A program made the position numbers and the translations under genes. Shown one piece after another: positions 1-6,350 of a DNA stretch of 36,389 nt. The stretch is from a virus. The notes beneath the pieces were generated by a model. The model had not been told where the DNA came from. It searched no databases and saw only the letters and a program-made list of their open reading frames with translations. Positions within the stretch are counted from its first letter, which is position 1. Every line of letters starts with the position of its first letter. The stretch spans positions 1 through 36,389 of the IMG/VR virus record IMGVR_UViG_3300008259_000074. The stretch is one strand, 5' to 3'.

Positions 1-723
1 CAACGTGCCGCTGCACCAGCTCGCGTCGCATAACGATGTCGACGAGCCGTGGACGCCGGCGCAGGCCCAGACCTGGGACTGCTACGGCTACCAATTCTCG
101 ACCATCGAATACCCTTTCCTTCAGAGCATGAACTGCCGCGCGCGCCTCCAAGACAAGTCGGAGCACCGCGGGATGTACCTCTTTACCGTGGCTCCGGTCG
201 GCGATGCCTTCAGCGCGGCGCCGGAGCAGTCGAAGGAGTTTTACTTCATCCAGCTCGAGAACGGCCGCTTCACGGCGCAGCCGACGAACCATGTGCTCGT
301 CGAGGATCGCTCATTTACGCGAAAGGAAATGGGGTGGCCCGACTTCCTGCGCCGCCAGGAAGATTGGTGCAGCGCGGAGGATGGGGCATGAAGTACCTCT
401 CAGTCTGCTCCGGCATCGAAGCCGCGACCGTCGCCTGGCACGACCTTGGCTGGACGCCCGTCGCGTTCAGCGAGATTGAGCCGTTCCCTTCAGCCGTGCT
501 GAAGCATCACTACCCCCATGTCCCGAATGTCGGCGACATGACTAAATTCAAGGAGTGGAATCTTGAACCAATTAACCTTCTTGTCGGAGGAACCCCTTGC
601 CAGTCCTTCAGCGTCGCGGGCCTCCGCAAAGGGCTCGATGACCCCAGAGGCAACCTTATGCTTACATTTCTTGCAATCGCTGAACGTGAGAGACCTAAAT
701 GGATTGTCTGGGAAAACGTCCCC
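1..723. repeat. Left copy of imperfect terminal repeat
   Basis: The left end aligns with 35808-36389 at the right end in the same orientation. The first 72 bases are identical. The left copy then has 141 extra bases (47 codons, in frame), and the rest matches with scattered, mostly third-position differences, until the last ~110 bases, which are identical again. The pattern of synonymous changes points to two real alleles rather than sequencing error. The likely cause is a circular or terminally redundant phage genome assembled from a mixed population; a true tandem duplication is the alternative. Confidence 0.85.
2..391 (+). CDS. Conserved phage protein of unknown function (3' part)
   Basis: The frame is open from base 2, and the complete gene at 35638-36057 shows that the start lies outside the window. 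A GTG at base 5 is therefore not the start. I recognise no catalytic motif. It is soluble, aromatic-rich and has no membrane segment. Compared with the right-end copy it keeps 47 extra residues (WDCYGYQF to VGDAFS) between PAQAQT and APEQSKE, and I take this longer form as the ancestral one. The stop overlaps the start of the cytosine methyltransferase (ATGA), so the two are translationally coupled. From memory, similar proteins lie beside DNA-modification genes in other phages; no function is assigned. Confidence 0.7.
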   Translation, partial: NVPLHQLASHNDVDEPWTPAQAQTWDCYGYQFSTIEYPFLQSMNCRARLQDKSEHRGMYLFTVAPVGDAFSAAPEQSKEFYFIQLENGRFTAQPTNHVLVEDRSFTRKEMGWPDFLRRQEDWCSAEDGA

Positions 724-2265
724 GGTGTCCTGTCATCCAACGGAGGACGGGATTTTGGCACCTTCCTCGCAGCGTTGGGGGAGCTGGGGTACGGGTGGGC
801 CTATCGGGTGCTGGACGCACAATGGTTCGGCGTGGCCCAGCGTCGTCGCCGTGTGTTCGTTGTCGGATGTCTTGGAGACCAGGCCGGTGCCGCAGCGGTT
901 CTTTTTGAGTCCGAAAGCGTGTGCCGGGATACTCCGCCGAGCAGAGAAGCGCGGCAAGTCTCTCCCCGAAGCGTTGGCGGTGGCCCTGCGGACGGCAGCA
1001 TCTCGGGAGCCGTGACTCGCAAGTGGGCGAAGGGCAGCGGTGGCCCTGCCGGTGACGAGTGCTACAACATGGTCGCCCAAGAGGTTGTCGCGGCGTTGAC
1101 GGCCAGCGGGCGAGGCGTTGAGCGAACCGGCGAGAGCCGAGGCCAAGACCCGCTGGTCGCCGTCGCCCAGCCGGTGGCGCAACCCATCACCTTCGGCGCA
1201 CAGATGTCCGTGCCGCAGACCGATGTTGATATGGTGCAGACGCTGCAAGCCAAGAATCCGATGGCCGTCGCCCAGCCGGTGGCGTTCAAGGTGCGCGGCG
1301 GCGTCGCGGTGGACTCTGCGGGCAAGGCTGCGGGCAAGGGCTACCTCGGCAGCGAGGAGACGGCCTTCACGCTTGCCGCGACGCAGGATCAATGGATTGG
1401 TCAGCCCGTCGGCACCGACTGCTACAACGGCGCCATCACGGGCGAGGTGGCGGCGACCATCGGCACACCCGGCAGCAGCGTGAACGCTAGCGGGCCGACG
1501 GTGATGCAGGCGGTAGATGTGAAGCAGGTGCAATGGGCTAGCGGCGGAGGTCAGGTTGAGAACGACACCGCACAAGCCCTTCGAGCCGGCGCGGAGTACA
1601 ACTACCAGTTTGCGCGTGTCGCCATGCAAGTCCGCCGACTCACGCCCGTGGAATGTAGTAGACTCCAAGGTTTCCCTGATACATATCTGGAGTTGACCTA
1701 TGGGACGGAAAGCCAAGCCCACGCCTCTCAAGTTTTGCATGAGCTGTGGAAACAAACTGGAGCGATTGCGAGAGAAGGATGGGGACCTGGAATCGTTGCT
1801 TCACTTTTCACGCCGGAAGTTTTGCTCGCGGGTGTGCATGGCGGATGGATTTCGTGGGAGATGGCGACCTGTTGTGCTATCGCACCAAGGCCGTTATCGA
1901 GCAAGGTCAATTATGCAGAGAGATTCGTGCGCCGATTGCAAGAAGCAGGGCAGGATGGACGTTCACCATATCAACGAGAATCCTTTAGACAACTCTCTGA
2001 AGAACTTGGTTGTTCTTTGTCGCAGCTGCCACTTGAAGAAGCACAAGCAAGAAAGGTTTTGCTCAATTCAGAGTTGTGGCCGCAAGCACAGGCGCAATGG
2101 CCTTTGCGATATGCACTCGCAACGGAAAAGCAGAGGAGTTCTGGCAAGTTGAACGCAGACGGCCCCCGCTACAAGGCGTTGGGCAACAGCATGGCGGTGC
2201 CGTGCATGAAGTGGATCGGGGAGAGGATTCAAGCCGCCGTCGAGCGGCAGGAGGTGCCAAAATGA
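388..2265 (+). CDS. DNA (cytosine-5) methyltransferase with internal HNH insertion
   Basis: A 625-residue C5-cytosine methyltransferase. Motif I is SVCSGIEAATVAW (residues 5-17), motif IV is GGTPCQSFS with catalytic Cys71, ENV is at 109-111, and QRRRRVFVVG at 151-160. A long variable target-recognition region follows, with internal repeats (a 21-bp direct repeat at 1159-1179 and 1264-1284). Motif IX-like RRLTPVECSRLQGFPDTY falls near 415-433 and motif X GNSMAVP near 599-605. Motifs IX and X normally lie close together; here about 155 codons (1687-2151) separate them. That DNA encodes an HNH endonuclease in another frame, while the methyltransferase frame stays open. The start at 388 is chosen because it overlaps the upstream stop (ATGA) and begins at motif I; the frame extends further upstream without homology. 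It probably protects phage DNA from host restriction. Whether the interrupted enzyme is active is unknown. Confidence 0.88.
   Translation: MKYLSVCSGIEAATVAWHDLGWTPVAFSEIEPFPSAVLKHHYPHVPNVGDMTKFKEWNLEPINLLVGGTPCQSFSVAGLRKGLDDPRGNLMLTFLAIAERERPKWIVWENVPGVLSSNGGRDFGTFLAALGELGYGWAYRVLDAQWFGVAQRRRRVFVVGCLGDQAGAAAVLFESESVCRDTPPSREARQVSPRSVGGGPADGSISGAVTRKWAKGSGGPAGDECYNMVAQEVVAALTASGRGVERTGESRGQDPLVAVAQPVAQPITFGAQMSVPQTDVDMVQTLQAKNPMAVAQPVAFKVRGGVAVDSAGKAAGKGYLGSEETAFTLAATQDQWIGQPVGTDCYNGAITGEVAATIGTPGSSVNASGPTVMQAVDVKQVQWASGGGQVENDTAQALRAGAEYNYQFARVAMQVRRLTPVECSRLQGFPDTYLELTYGTESQAHASQVLHELWKQTGAIAREGWGPGIVASLFTPEVLLAGVHGGWISWEMATCCAIAPRPLSSKVNYAERFVRRLQEAGQDGRSPYQRESFRQLSEELGCSLSQLPLEEAQARKVLLNSELWPQAQAQWPLRYALATEKQRSSGKLNADGPRYKALGNSMAVPCMKWIGERIQAAVERQEVPK
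563..1015 (+). CDS. Possible overlapping ORF inside the methyltransferase
   Basis: A 150-codon frame in +2 relative to the methyltransferase, starting at TTG (reads MNQLTFLSEEP) and ending with SPKACAGILRRAEKRGKSLP. This resembles, from memory, small hypothetical proteins annotated near phage cytosine methyltransferases, and the frame is also open in the right-end allele from about 36224 to the window end. Against it: where the two alleles differ (the PCQ motif region), changes are silent in the methyltransferase frame but alter this one (LASPSASR versus PAKVSQSR). It is therefore either a second gene with a variable N-terminus or a shadow of conserved motifs. Confidence 0.3.
   Translation: MNQLTFLSEEPLASPSASRASAKGSMTPEATLCLHFLQSLNVRDLNGLSGKTSPVSCHPTEDGILAPSSQRWGSWGTGGPIGCWTHNGSAWPSVVAVCSLSDVLETRPVPQRFFLSPKACAGILRRAEKRGKSLPEALAVALRTAASREP
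1159..1284 (+). repeat. 21-bp direct repeat in methyltransferase variable region
   Basis: GCCGTCGCCCAGCCGGTGGCG occurs at 1159-1179 and 1264-1284, encoding AVAQPVA twice. Around it CYN and EV(V/A)A motifs also recur, so the target-recognition region appears to have grown by internal duplication. Confidence 0.7.
1700..2152 (+). CDS. HNH endonuclease nested out of frame in methyltransferase
   Basis: A 150-residue HNH-family endonuclease. It opens with GRKAKPTP and a CxxC/CxxxC zinc site (CMSCGNK; CSRVC). The nuclease core follows: CADCKKQG, then DVHHINENPLDN and LCRSCHLKKH. It closes with a third Cys/His cluster (CSIQSCGRKHRRNGLC). This matches free-standing phage HNH homing endonucleases. The ATG at 1700 has GGAG seven bases upstream, and the stop at 2152 ends just before the methyltransferase codons for NADGPRY. 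The ORF lies in the +2 frame relative to the host gene, so it is not an intein, and with only about 13 flanking bases upstream there is no room for a group I intron. Base composition is less GC-rich than its surroundings, consistent with recent acquisition. Confidence 0.9.
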   Translation: MGRKAKPTPLKFCMSCGNKLERLREKDGDLESLLHFSRRKFCSRVCMADGFRGRWRPVVLSHQGRYRARSIMQRDSCADCKKQGRMDVHHINENPLDNSLKNLVVLCRSCHLKKHKQERFCSIQSCGRKHRRNGLCDMHSQRKSRGVLAS

Positions 2266-2366
2266 AGCCCGACTGGGACGAGCTCTTTGAGCTGCTGGGC
2301 CACGCGCTGATTGGCTGCCTGCTGATCCTGCTTTTCTGCTGGGCCTTGGTTGAGCTGATGCAGTAG
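2262..2366 (+). CDS. Small single-span membrane protein
   Basis: A 34-residue ORF whose ATG overlaps the methyltransferase stop (ATGA). It has an acidic N-terminus (MKPDWDELFE) followed by one strongly hydrophobic stretch (GCLLILLFCWALVEL) that should span the inner membrane. Function is unknown; small early phage membrane proteins of this type are common. Support comes from the tight coupling and the clean membrane segment. Confidence 0.55.
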   Translation: MKPDWDELFELLGHALIGCLLILLFCWALVELMQ

Positions 2367-2455
2367 GCTAGAATTTGATTTAGGAGGCGGGCTCCCCCTC
2401 CGCAACGGGCACGGCATACGCCACCCGTAACCATGGCGAGCCGAGGAGAAGTGTT

Positions 2456-3100
2456 ATGAGTTTGATTATCAGCAATTCCAGCGGCGGCAGCTTTGAGCCC
2501 CGCAAGCCCCTCGAGGCCGGCGCGCACGCGGCCATCTGCGACATGGTGGTGGACCTCGGCGTGCAGCCGAGCCCAGGCGGCCAATTCGCTCCGAAAAGAA
2601 CGGTCGTTCTGCGGTTCCAGATCCCGAGCATCCGCGTCGAGATCACGAAGGACGGCGAGACGAAGGACCTGCCGGCGGTCATCAGCCGCACCGTGGGCCT
2701 GTCGTTGAACGAGAAGAGCACGCTCTACGCGCTGTTGACTGCGTGGAGAGGACGGTCGTTCACGGCCGAGGAGCTCAAGGCATTTGACCTGTCGAAGGTC
2801 GCCGGGAAGCCCGCGTTCATCAACGTCACGCACGCCACGAAGGGCGACCGTACCTACGCAAACCTGACCAGCATCATGCCGATGCCCAAGGGAATGACGG
2901 CGCCGGTGCTCGAGGGCGAGGCGCTCGTCTACTCGACCGACGCGCCGAACAGCGCGATGTTCGACAAGCTCCCGACGTGGATGCAAGAGAAAATCGCCAA
3001 CCGAGTGATCGACATCCCGAAGGCGGCGCCGAAGGCGGCACCGGCCGCGCCGACCCCCGCGGGCGGCGAGTCATTCGTCGACGACGACCTGAGCTTCTAA
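2456..3100 (+). CDS. Putative single-stranded DNA-binding protein
   Basis: A 214-residue protein. The N-terminal 140 residues look like an OB-type beta domain (alternating hydrophobic strands such as RTVVLRFQIPSIRVEI). The C-terminal 40 residues are an Ala/Pro linker ending in an acidic tail with terminal Phe (VDDDLSF), the arrangement used by SSB proteins to recruit partner enzymes. The ATG follows a strong GAGGAG ribosome site. It lies directly upstream of a RecB/Cas4-like exonuclease, as expected for a replication/recombination module. The SSB call rests on the tail and context rather than on a recognised family signature. Confidence 0.6.
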   Translation: MSLIISNSSGGSFEPRKPLEAGAHAAICDMVVDLGVQPSPGGQFAPKRTVVLRFQIPSIRVEITKDGETKDLPAVISRTVGLSLNEKSTLYALLTAWRGRSFTAEELKAFDLSKVAGKPAFINVTHATKGDRTYANLTSIMPMPKGMTAPVLEGEALVYSTDAPNSAMFDKLPTWMQEKIANRVIDIPKAAPKAAPAAPTPAGGESFVDDDLSF

Positions 3101-3102
3101 TC

Positions 3103-3810
3103 ATGCCTACCGCAAAATTAGGATATCGGGCGGCCGACGGGAAGCGAATCCCGTCGGTAACTACAGTCTTAAAAATAAAGGACCCCGGCGCGCTCCTCAT
3201 GTGGGCATATCGCACAGGGCGCGAGCACGGCGTGCTCGAGGGGCGGGGGGAGCAATCCCCCGCCGGCCTCTACGAGGGCTCGGACATCCTCGCCATCGGC
3301 ACGGCGGTCCACGCCATGTGCGAGGCCTGGGTGAAGGGCGGCAACCCGCAGACCGTGCTCACCGAGGCGCTGGACGCAAAGACGGTCGTGGACCGCGATG
3401 CGTTCAAGCGTCAGGCTGGATCGGCTTACAGCGCCTTCGAGTTTTGGTGCAAGGGCACCCAGCTCGAGATCATCGACTGCGAGGTGCAGGTCATCAGCGA
3501 GGCGCACCGGTACGGTGGCACGCTCGACTTCATCGGCAAGCTCGACGGCAAGTTGGTCCTGGGTGACTTCAAGACATCGAACGGGGTATACCCCGAGATG
3601 CTTTGCCAGTTGGCGGCCTACGCCAAGGCCTACGAGGAATGCACCGACAAGAAGATCGACGGCGGGTACCATTTGCTGCGGTTCTCAAAGGAGAACGGCG
3701 ACTTCGGGCATCACTACTACCCGTCGCTCGACGATGATGCTTGGCCGGCGTTCCTGCACCTGCGTGCTCTGTACGACCTGCACGAGAAGCTCAAGAAGAG
3801 GGCCGCGTGA
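3103..3810 (+). CDS. RecB/Cas4-like PD-(D/E)XK exonuclease
   Basis: A 235-residue nuclease of the PD-(D/E)XK superfamily. The N-terminus carries IPSVTTVLK and a GTAVHAMCEAWV helix, as in RecB/AddB-type nuclease domains. The catalytic core is GGTLDFIG (Asp), then LVLGDFKTSNG (D-x-K), followed by the QLAAYAKAYEE helix that positions the Gln and Tyr of motif IV. It probably acts on phage DNA ends for recombination or processing together with the upstream ssDNA-binding protein. The ATG at 3103 lies two bases after the previous stop; an in-frame extension further upstream overlaps that gene and was rejected. The stop overlaps the next start (TGATG). Confidence 0.82.
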   Translation: MPTAKLGYRAADGKRIPSVTTVLKIKDPGALLMWAYRTGREHGVLEGRGEQSPAGLYEGSDILAIGTAVHAMCEAWVKGGNPQTVLTEALDAKTVVDRDAFKRQAGSAYSAFEFWCKGTQLEIIDCEVQVISEAHRYGGTLDFIGKLDGKLVLGDFKTSNGVYPEMLCQLAAYAKAYEECTDKKIDGGYHLLRFSKENGDFGHHYYPSLDDDAWPAFLHLRALYDLHEKLKKRAA

Positions 3811-4112
3811 TGAAGCGTAAGCTCGACGACGATGAATGGGACGACCTCATCAGCGACCTTGTTGACGAGGACATGGTGAACAATCCGGCCCACTACAAGC
3901 TGGTGCTGCCGAACGGCGATGAGGTCGAGGCGATCGACGTCATCCACGCCGCGCTCGGCAGTCTCCAGACGGTGGCGTACTGCCGTGGGGCGGCGATCAA
4001 GTATTTGATGCGCGCAGACAAGAAAAAGGCTTACGCGCAGGATCTGCGCAAGGCCGCCTGGTACTGCACCCACGCCGCCGACATCCTTGAGGCCCTGAGT
4101 CTCGACGACTGA
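3810..4112 (+). CDS. DUF3310-family protein
   Basis: A 100-residue protein with the DUF3310 pattern: VNNPAHYK, then EAIDVIHAAL, then YCRGAAIKYLMRADKKK and DLRKAAWYCTHAADIL. In other phages such proteins are often labelled nucleotide kinase-like, but the function is not established and no Walker motif is present. An extra acidic leader (KLDDDEWDDLISDL) precedes the domain. It is translationally coupled to the exonuclease (TGATG) and closes the rightward early operon. The next gene is convergent, 59 bases away. Confidence 0.8.
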   Translation: MKRKLDDDEWDDLISDLVDEDMVNNPAHYKLVLPNGDEVEAIDVIHAALGSLQTVAYCRGAAIKYLMRADKKKAYAQDLRKAAWYCTHAADILEALSLDD

Positions 4113-4171
4113 CCACCCGCGAGCGGAGCGCACCCCCCTGGAGCGCCGGCCCCATCTCCGCAGCCGGCCAC

Positions 4172-4942
4172 TTACCCGAACTTGCGCCGTAGGTAGTCCA
4201 TCGAGAGCGGCATCAGGTCGTAGTTGCCCGCGCGCACCTCGTTGAGCACGACGATGCCGCTCCACTCGGAGCGCTGCACATCCTCGGGCCTGTAGCCCTC
4301 GTGGTCGATGTAGAAGCGGCCGCAGACGAGGCCGTGCTTTACATGGTCCGGGTACTGCTTTGAGCCATACAGGAAGCCCTGCTGGTGGCCCTGCACGAAG
4401 CTCGAGCCGATGTGCCCAAGGCGGCTCGTGATGGTGCCGCCGATGGGTCTGCCGCTGAACGGGTTTGGGAAGTAGTGGCAATACTTGATGCCGTCGATCT
4501 CGGCGATCTCGAGGAACTTAGGCCGCTCCCAGTCCAAGGTCTGGCAATTATGCGAGCCGATGGTGCCCTGCCACTTGGGCTCGCGTGACGCCACCCGATC
4601 CGCGCGCGCCTCGTGGTTGCCCGGGATGAAGACCTTGCGTGGTGTCCAGTATTTTCGCTTGCCGCGCACGCGCCGTTCCTGCTCGGCCATCATCGGCGCG
4701 CAGAGTCGCCGGAATGCCTCGTTCCCGGCCTCAACATCTTCCTGGTATCGGGTGCCCTCGAGCTCCTGTGAGCCGGGCTCGCTGTGCGAGTTGAGCGACG
4801 GGAAGTCCCACCAGTCGCCGATGCACACCACGACATCCGGTTGATATTCGACGATGGCGCGGGCGGCCCAGTCGACGTGTTCTGTGTTGGCCCCCGGCTT
4901 GATCTGTGCGTCGGGGATGATGAGGTGGCGGCGTGGGGTCAT
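4172..4942 (-). CDS. Calcineurin-like metallophosphoesterase
   Basis: A 256-residue metallophosphoesterase. The two-metal motifs appear in order: IIPDAQIKPG (first Asp; Gln in place of the usual His of DxH), VVCIGDWWDFPS (GDxxD), FIPGNHEARADR (GNHE), then CHYF and a GHQQG segment where most family members have GHxH. The last change and the DAQ variant suggest a phage-specific subfamily, but the core metal ligands are retained. It could hydrolyse nucleic acid ends or phosphomonoesters. It is the last gene of the leftward late operon and overlaps the upstream metallopeptidase gene (ATGA). Confidence 0.82.
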   Translation of the reverse strand: MTPRRHLIIPDAQIKPGANTEHVDWAARAIVEYQPDVVVCIGDWWDFPSLNSHSEPGSQELEGTRYQEDVEAGNEAFRRLCAPMMAEQERRVRGKRKYWTPRKVFIPGNHEARADRVASREPKWQGTIGSHNCQTLDWERPKFLEIAEIDGIKYCHYFPNPFSGRPIGGTITSRLGHIGSSFVQGHQQGFLYGSKQYPDHVKHGLVCGRFYIDHEGYRPEDVQRSEWSGIVVLNEVRAGNYDLMPLSMDYLRRKFG

Positions 4943-5265
4943 TTAGTCGCCGTTGTGAATGTCTGGAGCGCTTGATGCAGCAGACTTCCAAGGTTGTCCA
5001 CGAACACCTCGCAATCGTTGAGCGGGTGGTTCATTTCCGACAAAAGGCAATGTACGAGCTCGTGGCAGAGGGTCTGCTGCAGCTCGGTGTCGCCGAGGTC
5101 TCCTCGCAGGTCGATACGGTGCCGGTTTGGGTCATAGATGCCGACCGCCGCCTTCGGGTGCCGCCACCTGGACAGCTGGACGATACGGACCGTGACTTGG
5201 TGCCCGTGGATCTGAAACCGGCGCGGGATGCCGAGCTTCTTGTAGCGGTCTACTTTGCTACCCAT
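4939..5265 (-). CDS. HEXXH zinc metallopeptidase-like protein
   Basis: A 108-residue protein with a zinc protease site, TLCHELVHCLL (HELVH), followed 15-20 residues later by DCEVFVDNLG, whose Glu can be the third zinc ligand as in ImmA/gluzincin-type phage peptidases. The first half contains strands (HQVTVRIVQL, AVGIYDPNRHRIDL) typical of the SprT/ImmA fold. It has no signal peptide, so it should act in the cytoplasm. It starts within the last 16 bases of Rz and overlaps the next gene by ATGA. The position after the spanins is unusual. A role in cleaving a host regulator or phage protein is only inference. Confidence 0.72.
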   Translation of the reverse strand: MGSKVDRYKKLGIPRRFQIHGHQVTVRIVQLSRWRHPKAAVGIYDPNRHRIDLRGDLGDTELQQTLCHELVHCLLSEMNHPLNDCEVFVDNLGSLLHQALQTFTTATK

Positions 5266-5681
5266 CGCTGGAGCTCCCCGAGGCGCTCGGCGTCGCGCTC
5301 GCAGGCGGCGAAATGGTCCGCAAGAGCCGCTCCCTCGTCGCCGGGGACTCCGGCGGCACCATCAGCCGGGACGGGGGCGATACCTGGGCCGGGCACGGGA
5401 CAGGCGGGGGGGTGGCGCAGCCGCCGAGCAAGCTCGCGCCCACGGCGATCAGCGTCGCCCAGTCTCGACTCGAGGTCACGCTCCACCTCCTCACGTTTCG
5501 CGTGAGCAGCCCGCAGAGCCTCCGTGGCGGCCTCTGCCGCCCTCGCCCTGTCTGCGTGCCACTCTGCCTTGACAGCCGCCGTGCCGGCTTCATAGCCCGC
5601 GCGGTGCGCGGCACGGTAGCCGAACCACCCGGCGGCCGTCAAGGTCACGGCCAGGGCGAGCCCTAGCCAGAGGCGAATCAA
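5250..5681 (-). CDS. Rz: Rz-like inner-membrane spanin (i-spanin)
   Basis: A 143-residue protein with one N-terminal membrane anchor (LWLGLALAVTLTAAGWFGY), then a long Ala/Glu/Arg-rich coiled coil and a Pro-rich segment. This is the layout of type II i-spanins, which span the periplasm and fuse inner and outer membranes in the last step of Gram-negative lysis. A lipoprotein gene (Rz1-like) is embedded entirely within it in another frame, the classic Rz/Rz1 arrangement. It starts four bases inside the end of the holin gene and its end overlaps the metallopeptidase gene. Confidence 0.8.
   Translation of the reverse strand: MIRLWLGLALAVTLTAAGWFGYRAAHRAGYEAGTAAVKAEWHADRARAAEAATEALRAAHAKREEVERDLESRLGDADRRGRELARRLRHPPACPVPGPGIAPVPADGAAGVPGDEGAALADHFAACERDAERLGELQRWVAK
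5258..5479 (-). CDS. Rz1: Rz1-like outer-membrane lipoprotein spanin, nested in Rz
   Basis: A 73-residue ORF wholly inside Rz in another frame. It has a short signal sequence (TLIAVGASLL) and a lipobox LLGGC for lipid attachment, then a Pro-rich mature part (CATPPPVPCPAQVSPPSR). The GTG start at 5479 is chosen because GAGGAGGT lies five bases upstream, an unusually good ribosome site inside a coding region; the frame is open further upstream but has Arg-rich, signal-incompatible sequence there. The mature lipoprotein should sit in the outer membrane and bind the Rz C-terminus. Confidence 0.8.
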   Translation of the reverse strand: MTSSRDWATLIAVGASLLGGCATPPPVPCPAQVSPPSRLMVPPESPATRERLLRTISPPASATPSASGSSSDG

Positions 5682-5860
5682 GCCGGGTCGGCCTTCTTCT
5701 TGGAGAGCACCGACCAGACCGCGGCGACGATGGTCGCGGCGGCTCCGGCGACGGCTGCGACCGTCTCAGCATCGGCGAGACCCTTGCCGACCAGGTAGCC
5801 GCCGACCGCGGCCACGATTGCGCGGACGATGCCCGCGATTTGTTCACCAGTCATAAACAC
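5678..5860 (-). CDS. Small holin (Pam3-gp28-like)
   Basis: A 60-residue protein with two hydrophobic segments (IAGIVRAIVAAVGGYLVG and VAAVAGAAATIVAAVWSVL) and a positively charged tail (SKKKADPA). This matches small phage holins that end in lysines; the pattern EQIAGIVRAIVAAVGGYLVGKG resembles the Pam3-gp28 holin group as I remember it. It lies directly after the endolysin gene (1-base gap) and before Rz. A second Met at codon 3 is an alternative start, possibly a dual-start holin/antiholin. Confidence 0.75.
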   Translation of the reverse strand: MFMTGEQIAGIVRAIVAAVGGYLVGKGLADAETVAAVAGAAATIVAAVWSVLSKKKADPA

Positions 5861-5861
5861 C

Positions 5862-6350
5862 TCATGCTTCGTTGATGGAGCTCGTCGCCCCGTTGGAGGC
5901 CACCAGCGGGAGCCTGGTGGCCGGGATTGGAACGGTCGAGGGCCACCGATAGCCGAGGACGCGCGCGCGATCGAATTGAGCGAGGCTCACGGCGTTGTTT
6001 TGGTTGCCGCCCAGCACCATCAACCGCCCCATCTCGTCGGTGCCGGCGACGAAGCCCACATGGCCGCCGCCCTTTCGCTCGAAGACGGCGATGCAGCCGG
6101 GGATCGGGTCGGGGATGCTGACCCCGAACTCGAGCCAGCCCCGCGCGCGGTACCAGTACTTCGGCGGGACGAGCCCCTCCTTGCGCATCACGGCGGCGAC
6201 ATAGACCCCGCACCACGGGGTCTCGTCGTCGCGCCACCACGCCTTGAGCTCGAGGAGCCACCGCGAGATGACCGGCGCCGTCGCCTTGCCCGGGGTTTCC
6301 CGCAGGCCAAGGTAGCGCCGCGCGCGGTGCATCCATGTGGGCTCGGTCAT
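5862..6350 (-). CDS. Endolysin, TIGR02594/NlpC-P60-type peptidoglycan hydrolase
   Basis: A 162-residue cell wall hydrolase of the papain-like fold. The N-terminal helix region WMHRARRYLGLRETPG is followed by the catalytic Cys in DDETPWCGVYVA (Cys47), the His in GGGHVGFVAG (His97) and a polar residue in LGGNQNN. This is the TIGR02594 pattern, whose members cut peptide bonds in peptidoglycan. No signal peptide is present, so export depends on the adjacent holin. It overlaps the upstream ejection-type gene by ATGA. Confidence 0.85.
   Translation of the reverse strand: MTEPTWMHRARRYLGLRETPGKATAPVISRWLLELKAWWRDDETPWCGVYVAAVMRKEGLVPPKYWYRARGWLEFGVSIPDPIPGCIAVFERKGGGHVGFVAGTDEMGRLMVLGGNQNNAVSLAQFDRARVLGYRWPSTVPIPATRLPLVASNGATSSINEA

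Noticed and set aside
49-387. N-terminal extension of the methyltransferase frame
   Set aside because: It overlaps the upstream conserved gene, lacks homology, and motif I begins right at the ATGA-coupled start at 388.
733-1755. 340-codon leftward ORF opposite the methyltransferase
   Set aside because: Antisense to a gene with clear motifs; no motif or ribosome site of its own.
1687-2151. Group I intron or intein explanation for the methyltransferase insertion
   Set aside because: Only about 13 bases flank the HNH ORF on the left and almost none on the right, too little for an intron core; the HNH is out of frame, so not an intein.
4145-4168. GCCGGC hairpin between convergent operons as a terminator
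   Set aside because: Stem is only 6 bp with a 12-base loop and no U tract; a terminator is expected here but this is not convincing.
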